This document shows positions 8,369 to 16,501 of a DNA stretch of 52,844 nucleotides, piece after piece. The DNA comes from Mollicutes bacterium. Lineage in GTDB: Bacteria; Bacillota_I; Bacilli_A; RF39; UBA660. Position 1 is the stretch's first letter, and each line of letters starts with the position of its first letter. The DNA is taken from contig DUQO01000035.1 of assembly GCA_012837765.1 (NCBI GenBank), forward strand, positions 1-52,844, in the 5' to 3' direction. The position numbers and the translations under genes are program-made. The notes under the pieces were generated by a model, which saw nothing but the letters and a program-made list of their open reading frames with translations, did not search any database and was not told the origin of the DNA.

Positions 8369-8492
8369 AACAATTTCCCCTTTTGGTTAATTATTATAAC
8401 ACATCTTTTTTAACAAAAAAATATTAAATGAAATTACCTCAAACTAACGATCCATACCAATTATGCATTTACAAAAAATCATACAACATTAA

Positions 8493-9851
8493 TTAGTAAC
8501 TTTCAAAAAATACTTCAAATGCTTTATATGCCATGTAGATATCATATTTGCTTACTACTTCATAAGGTGAATGCATTGATAAGATGGGGATACCACAATC
8601 GATTGCCTCAACTCCTTTATTAGCAAAAACAAAAGAATTGGTTGCTCCACCACCTGCATCTATCTTTCCTCCTTCACCTATTTGATATCTAATATTATTT
8701 TCTTCTAATATTTTTCTAATAAAAGCAATATATTCCGGATTAGCATCCGAACAATTATCCTTGCCATTATAACCTGAATACTTATTAATAGTTATACCCT
8801 TACCTAGAAAAAAGGCATTGTTTTTTTCAAACAAAAACTCATAAATAGGATCCATAGCTATATCAACATCTGCATTTATTAAGCGTGAATTACAAAAAAA
8901 ATTATTTAATAAAAGCCCTTGATCTCCTTTTAATTTATGATAAACATCACTAATAAACAAATCAAAAATTTTAGAATTAATACTTGTATTACCTAAACTA
9001 CCTATTTCCTCTTTATCTGTAATGATATAAACTGCTGTTCTTTTTACCTCTTTAATTTTCATTATAGCTTCAGCAGCAACAAAAACTAAAGATCTATCAT
9101 CTTGTCCATATCCTCCAATCATACTTTTATCAAGACCAACTTCGCGACATTTGAGCGCAGGAACAACTTCTATTTCTGAACTTGTAAAGTCTATTTCTGA
9201 AATATTATATTTTTCTTTTAGAATATTTAAAACATTTGATTTTATCCCGTCTTTTTTTTGTCCTTTTAATGGTATATTTCCAACTAATAAATTTAATGCT
9301 TCACCTGTAATTCCATCCTTCATTTTACCTTCCATTTGTTCATCAGCTAGATGTGGTAATAAATCTGTTATTACCATCACAGGATCCCCTTCTTGATCAC
9401 CAACAACTATATTTATCTTTTCACCTGTTGTCTTAGCAATAACACCGTGAATAGCTAAAGGTATAGTTGTCCATTGATACTTTTTAATGCTACCATAATA
9501 ATGTGTTTTAAAATAAGCAAGGCCATCATGTTCATATAAAGGATTAGGTTTTAAATCTAAACGTGGCGAATCCGAATGAGTAACTATAATATTAAGACCA
9601 TCATTAAGATCTTGATCACCAATAACAGCTAAAAATATATTTTTTTCTTTATTAACATAATAAACTTTATCACCTGCTTTTAATTGTTGAAAAGTACTTA
9701 ATTCTTTAAAGCCATTTTTTTCTGCCATATCTTTAACATTAGTAATTATTTCTCTTTCTGTTTTAGAATTATTTAAGAATTTAATATACTTTTGTGACAA
9801 CTCATTTATTTTATCATTTAAAACTGGGATGTCCATATCATTAAAATTCAT
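8493..9851 (-). CDS. M18-family metalloaminopeptidase
   Basis: A 452-residue cytosolic zinc peptidase of the M18 family, which removes N-terminal residues, often acidic ones, from peptides. Metal-binding and catalytic segments are all present: THSDSPRLDLK (H92, D94), GGYGQDDRS, TDKEEIGSLGNT (EE pair), DVDIAMDP, and a C-terminal HSPYEVVSKYD. Length fits the family (about 430-480). GGAGG lies just before the ATG at 9851. The gene stands alone between its own promoter region and the terminator of the broken gene. Function is housekeeping peptide turnover. Confidence 0.92.
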   Translation of the reverse strand: MNFNDMDIPVLNDKINELSQKYIKFLNNSKTEREIITNVKDMAEKNGFKELSTFQQLKAGDKVYYVNKEKNIFLAVIGDQDLNDGLNIIVTHSDSPRLDLKPNPLYEHDGLAYFKTHYYGSIKKYQWTTIPLAIHGVIAKTTGEKINIVVGDQEGDPVMVITDLLPHLADEQMEGKMKDGITGEALNLLVGNIPLKGQKKDGIKSNVLNILKEKYNISEIDFTSSEIEVVPALKCREVGLDKSMIGGYGQDDRSLVFVAAEAIMKIKEVKRTAVYIITDKEEIGSLGNTSINSKIFDLFISDVYHKLKGDQGLLLNNFFCNSRLINADVDIAMDPIYEFLFEKNNAFFLGKGITINKYSGYNGKDNCSDANPEYIAFIRKILEENNIRYQIGEGGKIDAGGGATNSFVFANKGVEAIDCGIPILSMHSPYEVVSKYDIYMAYKAFEVFFESY

Positions 9852-10008
9852 TTTACCTCCTTTGTCTAATGTTATTATGCGAAACTTTTTATGTTATACT
9901 CGATAATATTAGTAAGAAATAAAGAATATTGAAAGATCATGTAAAAACTTTAAAATGTATATTTAAATATCTAAAAAGGATGATTGGTTTTATAATCTTG
10001 CTACAAAT

Positions 10009-10040
10009 AAAAAGGTTTAATATGACATTAAACCTTTTTT
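10009..10040 (-). terminator. Terminator of the probable coat gene
   Basis: AAAAAGGTTTAA (10009-10020) pairs with TTAAACCTTTTT (10028-10039). On the minus strand it follows the gene that ends at 10150. T-runs are present on both strands. The rest of the 298-bp gap holds no gene that I can see. Confidence 0.7.
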
Positions 10041-10149
10041 ATTTTCAACCATGTATCAACAAAATGAGAGAGAAAAATAAGGATTCCAACAACTAGTCAC
10101 AGTACTTGTCTTTTTTATCCGGGTGGTGAATTTAAAGACTTTCGTTTTA

Positions 10150-10860
10150 TCATCTTATAATTTTGTTTGGGAATTGTCTAGCTAAACCATCTAGGAACAT
10201 ATCTGACATCATAAGAGCTTGCGCTTCTATTTTATCAAATAATCTTATTGCTTCCTCATACTTATTAGTGAGTATAGCTACTGCTTCATCTTTAGTAAGT
10301 GCTAGATGGTTATAAAACATATTTCTTATTTCCGTTTCATTAAAGTAAGGATTGATGCTACTCATAAATCTTGCTATATCATCAGCATTTCTATGCCACT
10401 TATCATCAATCATCTTAACAGCATTATTATCTCCTTTTTTTGCAGCCACAACTAGATCAGCAGCTATTGTTAAGTGATCCCTCATTAGGTTTGCAAATTG
10501 TTTTGCAACACTTTGATCATAAAAATGAGCAAACAGATTACCAAAGTCATCAGCATTTCTAAGTAAACGATTAGTAACAAGTGCAGTATCAGGAGCATTA
10601 CTAGCCAAAGCCATAATTGTTAGTTTTGTCCAAACTATATGTTCTTCCCAAAGCCTACGAAATTCATTGTTTAAATTTATAAAAGTAATATTTTTCATTG
10701 GTTTTCCATGTCTTAAATAACTGTCAATTTGATATTGACGGAACAAGTTAGGATAGTCAGAGTAATAAAAATTATCGTCTGTTATAACTTGATTACCATA
10801 TAATTGCTCGAAACAACAAGGTACACCATGACGATAGCAACAACAACCATCATTGTTCAT
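10150..10860 (-). CDS. Probable spore-coat-associated helical protein (often misnamed acetylglutamate kinase)
   Basis: A 236-residue protein. The first 16 residues hold a cysteine cluster (GCCCYRHGVPCC), as in coat proteins. From about residue 65 on it is helical: LWEEHIVWTKLTIMALASNAPD, then NRLLRNADDFGN, then DKWHRNADDIARFMSSINP. This matches a family common in Bacilli and Clostridia that is frequently and wrongly labelled acetylglutamate kinase; it has no kinase motif. GGAGGA precedes the ATG. A sigma-K-like promoter lies directly upstream, which suggests expression in the mother cell late in sporulation. The family recall is from memory, and the coat role is inferred. Confidence 0.7.
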   Translation of the reverse strand: MNNDGCCCYRHGVPCCFEQLYGNQVITDDNFYYSDYPNLFRQYQIDSYLRHGKPMKNITFINLNNEFRRLWEEHIVWTKLTIMALASNAPDTALVTNRLLRNADDFGNLFAHFYDQSVAKQFANLMRDHLTIAADLVVAAKKGDNNAVKMIDDKWHRNADDIARFMSSINPYFNETEIRNMFYNHLALTKDEAVAILTNKYEEAIRLFDKIEAQALMMSDMFLDGLARQFPNKIIR

Positions 10861-10888
10861 AAAAATCCTCCTATTATTTTTTCAATTA

Positions 10889-10915
10889 TATGATATGCAA
10901 CTAAATAGGTTATGT
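10889..10915 (-). promoter_or_regulatory. Sigma-K-like promoter
   Basis: Reading the minus strand, AC (10915-10914) is followed after 16 bases by CATATCATA (10897-10889), matching the sigma-K pattern AC-N16/17-CATANNNTA. It sits about 30 bases before the start codon at 10860. Confidence 0.55.
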
Positions 10916-11070
10916 TAATTAATTAATTATAGGATTATTTTATGAAAAACAATTTGCGATGTTATCCAAAACAGTCAGTCTAACTTGAATCCTACTACCT
11001 CTACCATAATGAGATAAAAATTTCCAACTTTTATTCTCTTTTTATGTTATACTTTAACCGAGGTGATCTT

Positions 11071-11412
11071 ATGTTGGAAGAAAGTAAAAAGTATTTAGGA
11101 AAAGTTGTAAAAGTAATTATTGATAGACCTTTAGCTACCACTCATCCAAAACATGGGTTTGTATATATGTTAAATTACGGATATATTCCTAATACTATTA
11201 GTGGAGATGGCGAAGAATTAGATGCATATGTAATTGGAGTTTTTGAACCGAAAGAAGAATTTGAAGGTGAAGTGATTGCCGTAATTCATAGGACTAATGA
11301 TAATGACGATAAATTAGTTGTTGTTCCTAAAAATAAAAACTATACAGATGATCAAATAAGAGCTTTAACAGAATTTCAAGAACAATTTTTTGAATCAGTA
11401 ATAATAAGATAA
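11071..11412 (+). CDS. Short inorganic-pyrophosphatase-like protein
   Basis: A 114-residue protein with the central part of a family I (soluble) inorganic pyrophosphatase: KVVKVIIDRP, HPKHGFVYMLNYGYIPNTI (equivalent of the Y-x-NYG-x-IP signature) and GDGEELDAYVIG (equivalent of the DxDPxD metal-binding segment). It is much shorter than the classic enzyme (about 165-175). The metal-ligand segment has E in place of one D, so activity on pyrophosphate is uncertain; short members of this family are common in Bacillota. The start is ATG 11071 after GAGGTGAT; an ATG at 11044 has no ribosome-binding site. Single-gene unit with its own terminator. Confidence 0.78.
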   Translation: MLEESKKYLGKVVKVIIDRPLATTHPKHGFVYMLNYGYIPNTISGDGEELDAYVIGVFEPKEEFEGEVIAVIHRTNDNDDKLVVVPKNKNYTDDQIRALTEFQEQFFESVIIR

Positions 11413-11431
11413 ACATCCTTATTCAAAGTTT

Positions 11432-11460
11432 AAACTTGGTATAAAAGTACCAGGTTTTTA
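11432..11460 (+). terminator. Terminator of the pyrophosphatase-like gene
   Basis: AAACTTGGTA (11432-11441) pairs with TACCAGGTTT (11448-11457) with one G-T pair, then a T-run. Confidence 0.75.
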
Positions 11461-11548
11461 TATTATAAAAGGTAATCAAATCTTTAATGTCAAACTATTT
11501 AAGTATTTATCCTTAATATTTTGTTTATACTAATTTTAGGTGATAATA

Positions 11549-13030
11549 ATGAATTCAATATGGATGAGGGATTATGTAGATAAAGGATTGCCTAGTATAG
11601 ACAAAAACATTGATACTCCTGTTTTAATAATTGGTGGCGGTATAGCTGGTCTAATGTGTGCTTATAATTTTATGAAGAATAATATAAAATTTGTTTTAGT
11701 AGATGGTAAAAAGTTAGCGTGTGGAGTAAGCGCTAACACTACAGCTCAAATTAGTGTTGCACACGATTCTATATATGATGAAATAAATAAAAAACATGGT
11801 AAAGAAAAAGCTATAGCATATTTAAAGTCACAAGCAGAAGGATTAAATTTGATAAAAGAAATTATTAAAACAGAAAATATAAATTGTGATTATAAAGAAG
11901 AAAGTACTATATTATGTGCTGATGAAGAGAAAAACATTAAAACTTTAGAAAAGCAATATCAATTGCTTAAAGATTTTTATAATGTTGAATTAATCTCTTC
12001 TAAAAAGGATTTTATAACTTTCAAACAAGGACTTGAATTCAAAAATCAGTTTATATTTAATCCTATGAAATATATGATGAATATTATAGACATTTTAATA
12101 AAAAATAATATTCCGTTATATGAGAATTCAAAAGTAACTAATATAAACAAAAAGGAAAACGGTTATGAGGTAGTAATAAATAACAAACATATAATAAATA
12201 CTGATAAAATTGTTATGACTTGCCATTATCCCTTTCTAAATCCTGATAATTTATATTTTGCTAAAATATATCAAAGCAAATCATATGCTATAGCATTTAA
12301 AACAAACTTAAAATTGAAGGCTAACTACATATCATTTGATGCTCCTTATTACTATATTAGAACTTATGATGATTCTACTTTAATATTAGGTGGGAGTGAT
12401 CACTTTACTGGAATAGACATCGATATAAATGAACGCTATGAAATGCTTAAAAATAAAATATATGATATAGATAAAAATGCTAAAATTGAATATCAATGGT
12501 TCACCGAAGATTGTATGCCCATTGATTCACTCCCCTTTGTTGGTAGATATTCCAAAAAAAATCCTGACATAATTTTAGTCACTGGTTTCCAAAAATGGGG
12601 TTTTACTAATAGTCATGCTGCTGCTAAAAATGTAACTAATATGCTTCTTAATAACGAGTATAATGATTTGTATAGAACTGATAGAAATACATTACTTAAA
12701 GATTTAAAATCTACATTTAGAATGATAGGTCACAGTATAGATGGCTTAGTAATTAGTAAATTGTTAGTGAAAAAATATGATTTAGATAAAATAGCGATTG
12801 ATAGTGGAAAAGTTATTAAATATAAAAATAAGAATGTATTAGTATATAGGGAAAGCAAGGACAAATATATATTTTTAGAAAACAAATGTACCCATATGGG
12901 CTGTTCCTTAATTTGGAATGATGCAGATAAAGTATGGGAATCAAAATGCCATGGTTCGATCTTTGATAAATATGGTCATGTTATTTATGGACCAGCAATA
13001 AAAGATTTAAGAAGAATTAACTTAGAATAG
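11549..13030 (+). CDS. FAD-dependent oxidoreductase fused to a C-terminal Rieske [2Fe-2S] domain
   Basis: A 493-residue protein. The N-terminal dinucleotide-binding motif GGGIAGL lies in VLIIGGGIAGLMCAYN, as in the DAO/glycine-oxidase fold; the segment FTNSHAAAKNVTNML closes that domain. The last 65 residues are a Rieske domain with C-T-H (in CTHMGCSLIWN) and C-H-G (in CHGSIFDKYG), the four ligands of a [2Fe-2S] cluster. The same two-domain design occurs in Bacillus YhfW-type proteins. The ATG at 11549 follows TTTAGGTGATA; a GTG at 11540 would lie in that site. The substrate is unknown. The Rieske part likely passes electrons to or from the flavin. Confidence 0.88.
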   Translation: MNSIWMRDYVDKGLPSIDKNIDTPVLIIGGGIAGLMCAYNFMKNNIKFVLVDGKKLACGVSANTTAQISVAHDSIYDEINKKHGKEKAIAYLKSQAEGLNLIKEIIKTENINCDYKEESTILCADEEKNIKTLEKQYQLLKDFYNVELISSKKDFITFKQGLEFKNQFIFNPMKYMMNIIDILIKNNIPLYENSKVTNINKKENGYEVVINNKHIINTDKIVMTCHYPFLNPDNLYFAKIYQSKSYAIAFKTNLKLKANYISFDAPYYYIRTYDDSTLILGGSDHFTGIDIDINERYEMLKNKIYDIDKNAKIEYQWFTEDCMPIDSLPFVGRYSKKNPDIILVTGFQKWGFTNSHAAAKNVTNMLLNNEYNDLYRTDRNTLLKDLKSTFRMIGHSIDGLVISKLLVKKYDLDKIAIDSGKVIKYKNKNVLVYRESKDKYIFLENKCTHMGCSLIWNDADKVWESKCHGSIFDKYGHVIYGPAIKDLRRINLE

Positions 13031-13094
13031 TCAAATATGTATTTTTAACGTTTTTAAAAAATAAGAACTAAACATTTTATATAGATACCAATAA

Positions 13095-13125
13095 AAAAAC
13101 AACAATTACATGAATTGTTGTTTTT
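13095..13125. terminator. Bidirectional terminator
   Basis: AAAAACAACAATT (13095-13107) pairs with AATTGTTGTTTTT (13113-13125). It ends the Rieske oxidoreductase gene on the plus strand and the tandem-repeat gene on the minus strand. Confidence 0.8.
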
Positions 13126-13135
13126 ATTACCTACA

Positions 13136-13663
13136 TTATCTTGTTTTTTCTTTTTCTTCAACACCAATATTTAAAGCTTCTAAACGTTGTTGATACATTT
13201 CAGCTGCTTCTGGACCTTTAGTAATCATAATAACTTTCTTAATATCTTTTGTTATGTAATTCATAATAGTTAAAATATCAGGATCTTGTGTTTCTAATTC
13301 TGATACCCTAAGTAATAAACCATCTACTTCTGGAACATTATCAAAAATATAATAAGGATTAGTCGCTTTCGTTTCCCAAATATAAGAGTTTATCCCTACA
13401 ATGTGTCTATAAAATTGTTGTTCTTCTGGAGTACGAATAGGGTTTTCAATTAAGTCTTTTGCCTTTACAATTTCTGATTGTAACATTGACATAATTTTTA
13501 TTATTTCTGGGTTTTCCGTATTTAAATTATTCATTTGTTGTAATAATTGGTTAAATTCTGCAAAGTTGTCATAGAACCATCCTGGTTCCCTTGCTTTAAG
13601 TCCTAGAACATAACCTTCAATTCCTATTAAATGGTTTAAAAACTTTCTTTCTTCAACAGTCAT
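13136..13663 (-). CDS. Protein of two tandem ~70-residue repeats, DUF2935-like
   Basis: A 175-residue soluble, helical protein. Residues about 4-72 and 79-147 are homologous copies: EERKFLNHLIGIEGYVLGLKA aligns with EEQQFYRHIVGINSYIWETKA, and TENPEIIKIMSMLQSEI aligns with TQDPDILTIMNYITKDI. Each copy begins E-E-x-x-F-x-x-H. The H/E-rich helices recall DUF2935-type, possibly metal-binding, bundle proteins of spore formers, but I cannot confirm this. GGAGGGAAATT precedes the ATG. It stands alone between a terminator and a divergent membrane-protein gene. Confidence 0.7.
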   Translation of the reverse strand: MTVEERKFLNHLIGIEGYVLGLKAREPGWFYDNFAEFNQLLQQMNNLNTENPEIIKIMSMLQSEIVKAKDLIENPIRTPEEQQFYRHIVGINSYIWETKATNPYYIFDNVPEVDGLLLRVSELETQDPDILTIMNYITKDIKKVIMITKGPEAAEMYQQRLEALNIGVEEKEKTR

Positions 13664-13831
13664 AATTTCCCTCCTTTTAACCTTTCAATTGTGTTATATC
13701 ATAGTTTTTTCAAAATTAATTATGAGTTAAAATCCAATTTACATATTATTGTCAACATAAAGAAAAAGGTTACAATTTGTTAATTATTTCTCTGTTTTAT
13801 GATATCCTTATGGTAGAAAGAAGGTTATAGT

Positions 13832-14476
13832 TTGAAAAAAATATTATCAAATATTATATTTACCGTAGTGATGTGTGTGTTTGGTTATTTGGTTATTGCT
13901 AACATACAACATGTTTTATATCTTAATAAATATGATACTTTTGATTTTAACAGTAAGAGTATGACTGACATAAAAACTAATATAAAAACATTAGAGGAAA
14001 ATATTGATAAAATATCAAAATTAGATACTACCGTTTTTGATGAAGAAGAATTAAATAAAATTAAGGATTCTTTTGATACATCATTAAAAAATATAAAATC
14101 AAACAAATTATTAACTTATGAAGGAGTGCAAAAATTTTATTTAAGAGACTTGCTAATAATCGATTTAAGCAATCAATTTTCACCTGCTGGAAAAATCCCA
14201 GTGTTAGAAACGCTTGCAAAATATGACCCGTCTATAAATGATTTTTTGGAAGTTTACAAATATGAATTTTTAAGTAATGCCTACAACAGCGAAGCAAATT
14301 ATATAGAAGTAAGGTATGCTTACAAATATAATACACTGGATTTCTTTAATGCTATTATGATGGAACCAACGAATACCAGAATACGCTCAAGAGTATACAA
14401 ATTAAGTTATTTTGTAATTAGAGAAAACTATCTGGCTAATCTTGTATTAAAGATAGGTGGTGGTAACAATGAATAA
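13832..14476 (+). CDS. Membrane-anchored extracytoplasmic protein of unknown function
   Basis: A 214-residue protein starting at TTG 13832 after AGAAGG. One N-terminal hydrophobic segment (residues about 5-28) without a clear cleavage site is followed by a helical, K/E/D-rich domain (TDIKTNIKTLEENIDKISKL...), as in a signal-anchored protein with a short coiled coil. It overlaps the next gene by 8 bases, so the two probably work together. I do not recognise the family. Confidence 0.65.
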   Translation: MKKILSNIIFTVVMCVFGYLVIANIQHVLYLNKYDTFDFNSKSMTDIKTNIKTLEENIDKISKLDTTVFDEEELNKIKDSFDTSLKNIKSNKLLTYEGVQKFYLRDLLIIDLSNQFSPAGKIPVLETLAKYDPSINDFLEVYKYEFLSNAYNSEANYIEVRYAYKYNTLDFFNAIMMEPTNTRIRSRVYKLSYFVIRENYLANLVLKIGGGNNE

Positions 14477-14879
14477 AATATTTAGAATAATAAGTAATAC
14501 CCTTTTCTTTATAAACACAATTATATTATTCAGCTCATATACTCATATATTCAATTTTAGTTTTGTCAAAATAACAACTTGTTCCATTATAGTTCTAATT
14601 CTTTTAATTATAAATATTGTTCAAATAAAACAAAAAAATAAGATTATTTTTGATAAAAAATATAACACTTTGTTTTTGTTAGTTAATATAATTGTATTAG
14701 TAATCTTTTTAAGAGAAAAATTTGATCAAAGTATTCCTCTTGGATCTGCCAATAATGTCATTATATTCGATTACAATACTAGTGGACTTTTTATCGATTA
14801 TAATGCTATATATATTACTATAATGTATGCAGGGTTGTTACTTTATAATTTGTTAAACAAAGAAAAGAAGCATAAATAA
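14469..14879 (+). CDS. Small integral membrane protein
   Basis: A 136-residue protein with four likely membrane helices (about residues 8-25, 29-50, 65-82 and 110-130). The ATG at 14469 is preferred because GGTGG precedes it; an in-frame GTG at 14457 would lie too far inside the upstream gene. It overlaps the anchored protein encoded upstream. Unknown family. The pair shares a terminator and lies before the CapA-like gene, which has its own promoter. Confidence 0.65.
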   Translation: MNKIFRIISNTLFFINTIILFSSYTHIFNFSFVKITTCSIIVLILLIINIVQIKQKNKIIFDKKYNTLFLLVNIIVLVIFLREKFDQSIPLGSANNVIIFDYNTSGLFIDYNAIYITIMYAGLLLYNLLNKEKKHK

Positions 14880-14907
14880 GCACTAACTACTAGTGCTTAT
14901 TTTATCT
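14874..14907 (+). terminator. Terminator of the two membrane-protein genes
   Basis: AAATAAGCAC (14874-14883) pairs with GTGCTTATTT (14893-14902), then T-rich sequence. The left arm includes the stop codon. Confidence 0.75.
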
Positions 14908-14925
14908 CTTGCGCTTTCCTTTTTA

Positions 14926-14934
14926 TGGTATAAT
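14926..14934 (+). promoter_or_regulatory. Extended -10 promoter of the CapA-like gene
   Basis: TGGTATAAT at 14926-14934, identical to the element before the ABC operon; 22 bases before the chosen start codon. No good -35 box. Confidence 0.5.
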
Positions 14935-14956
14935 ATAGTCATTTATGGGAGCCATT

Positions 14957-16171
14957 ATGAAAGAGAAAAAAATATTATTTTTAAAGAAAAGTAGACTTGC
15001 CCTTTATTTTGTATTATTATTTTTGTCCTTATCACCTAGTAATCAAATTGATGCTAAAGTATCTATACAAAACATTAAAAATATGACTGATGAAGAAGAT
15101 GAAATCAAAAAACTTAAATTGATTGCTGTAGGAGATAATTTAATACATAGTAGTGTTTATAAAAATGGCAAAAAAAATGGTATTTATAACTTCGATTCGT
15201 TCTTTGAAAACGTCAAAGATGAATTAGAATGGGCAGATATAAAAGTAATTAATCAAGAAACAATTTTAGTTAAAAATGAAAATGACTATAGTGGTTATCC
15301 TAGATTTGGAAGTCCATATGAGATAGGAGATGCTATTGCAAAAGCAGGATTTAATGTAGTATTACATGCCACTAATCATTCATATGATAAAGGTTTAAAG
15401 GGCTTGAAAGAAACATTTTCTTTTTGGGATCAATACAAAGATCAAGTTACTGTTTTAGGTATTCATAAAGATAATGAAGATTATAACAAGATTAAGATAA
15501 TTGAAGTAAATGGTATAAAAGTTGCTTTATTAAATTATACATACGGTTTAAATGGTCTTTCTCTTCCTAAAGACAAACAATATCTAGTCGATACATTATA
15601 TGATAAAGATAAAGTAATTAAAGATATAACTAAAGCTGAAAAATTAGGAGATATAACAATAGTCTTTCCTCATTGGGGACAAGAATATGTATACGATGAG
15701 AATAAATATCAAAAGGATTATGCCTATGCTATGGCTGAAGCGGGAGCTGATTTGATAATTGGAACTCATCCACATGTCTTACAACCTTTAAAATATATTG
15801 AAACAAAAGATCAAAGAACAGTTCCTGTATACTATAGTTTAGGTAACTTTATTTCAGCTCAAAATAAAGATCCAAGAATGTTAGGTGGCATGGCTAAAGT
15901 AATAATAACTGATAATAATGGCCAAATCACATTAGACTGTAAAATAGAACCTATTGTTACACATTTTGAACCTAAAAAACCTTATACTGCATATATGTTA
16001 AAAGATTATACTGACGATTTAGGTACAAAACATAAACAGGGCTTAACATTAGATTATTTGTATAATTTATACAATGACATCGTGGAAGATAAAGATAAAT
16101 TAGAACAAAACGTTTATAAAAAACGTGTGAATAAACCAAAATTTAGAAAACCTTATAAGTGGACAGTTTAA
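14957..16171 (+). CDS. CapA/PgsA-type metallophosphatase-fold protein
   Basis: A 404-residue protein anchored by an N-terminal hydrophobic segment (about residues 12-32). The outer domain has the CapA calcineurin-like metal motifs: AVGDNLIHS, NQETILV, ATNHSYDKG, FPHWGQEY and GTHPHVLQP. CapA/PgsA proteins take part in poly-gamma-glutamate or capsule synthesis, but many stand-alone copies have no assigned substrate. No pgsB or pgsC is nearby, so a general envelope phosphoesterase role is as likely. ATG 14957 is chosen over ATG 14945 because GGGAG lies before it. Confidence 0.85.
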   Translation: MKEKKILFLKKSRLALYFVLLFLSLSPSNQIDAKVSIQNIKNMTDEEDEIKKLKLIAVGDNLIHSSVYKNGKKNGIYNFDSFFENVKDELEWADIKVINQETILVKNENDYSGYPRFGSPYEIGDAIAKAGFNVVLHATNHSYDKGLKGLKETFSFWDQYKDQVTVLGIHKDNEDYNKIKIIEVNGIKVALLNYTYGLNGLSLPKDKQYLVDTLYDKDKVIKDITKAEKLGDITIVFPHWGQEYVYDENKYQKDYAYAMAEAGADLIIGTHPHVLQPLKYIETKDQRTVPVYYSLGNFISAQNKDPRMLGGMAKVIITDNNGQITLDCKIEPIVTHFEPKKPYTAYMLKDYTDDLGTKHKQGLTLDYLYNLYNDIVEDKDKLEQNVYKKRVNKPKFRKPYKWTV

Positions 16172-16185
16172 TGTCCACTTTTTTA
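16157..16185 (+). terminator. Terminator overlapping the CapA-like stop codon
   Basis: AAGTGGACA (16157-16165) pairs with TGTCCACTT (16172-16180) before a T-run. The TAA stop codon lies in the loop. Confidence 0.8.
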
Positions 16186-16242
16186 TGACATTAGTTCTTA
16201 CTCTTCTCTTCTTTTTTCGCTCCCCTTCTCTTCAATAATAAA

Positions 16243-16259
16243 AAGAGGGGAGCCCTCTT
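16243..16259 (-). terminator. Terminator of the 31-residue coat microprotein gene
   Basis: AAGAGGG (16243-16249) pairs with CCCTCTT (16253-16259); on the minus strand a T-run follows, immediately after the stop at 16262. Confidence 0.7.
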
Positions 16260-16261
16260 CA

Positions 16262-16357
16262 TTAACATACACCAAATCCACAAACTATAATTACAAGGAG
16301 AATAAATAGAACTAACACTACAGCACTAGATGAATGAAAACCACCATAACCAAACAT
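16262..16357 (-). CDS. YjcZ-like sporulation microprotein (31 residues)
   Basis: ATG at 16357 after a perfect AGGAGGTGAT encodes MFGYGGFHSSS followed by the hydrophobic stretch AVVLVLFILLVIIV and a GFGVC end. A short Gly/Tyr head plus one membrane helix rich in V/L/I is the YjcZ/sporulation-microprotein pattern. The core LVLFILLVI is identical in the 27-residue protein encoded at 25345-25428. The upstream sequence has a sigma-K-like -10 (CATAAGATA, 16394-16386); an AC lies 18 bases before it, slightly longer than usual. Confidence 0.75.
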   Translation of the reverse strand: MFGYGGFHSSSAVVLVLFILLVIIVCGFGVC

Positions 16358-16463
16358 ATTATCACCTCCTACCATTGCTACACTATATCTTATGAAAGAT
16401 TAATTTTTTTGAGTGTGATGATGACTAACTTTATTATAAAATATGTTATATGCATATATTTTG

Positions 16464-16472
16464 TGATATAAT
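16464..16472 (+). promoter_or_regulatory. Extended -10 promoter of helD
   Basis: TGATATAAT (TG at 16464, TATAAT at 16467-16472), 29 bases before the start codon. No good -35 box. Confidence 0.5.
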
Positions 16473-16501
16473 GGCAATAGTTTGCTAATGAGGAGGTAAT
16501 T

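Noticed and set aside
14945-14956. Earlier ATG as start of the CapA-like gene
   Set aside because: No ribosome-binding site before it, whereas GGGAG lies before ATG 14957.
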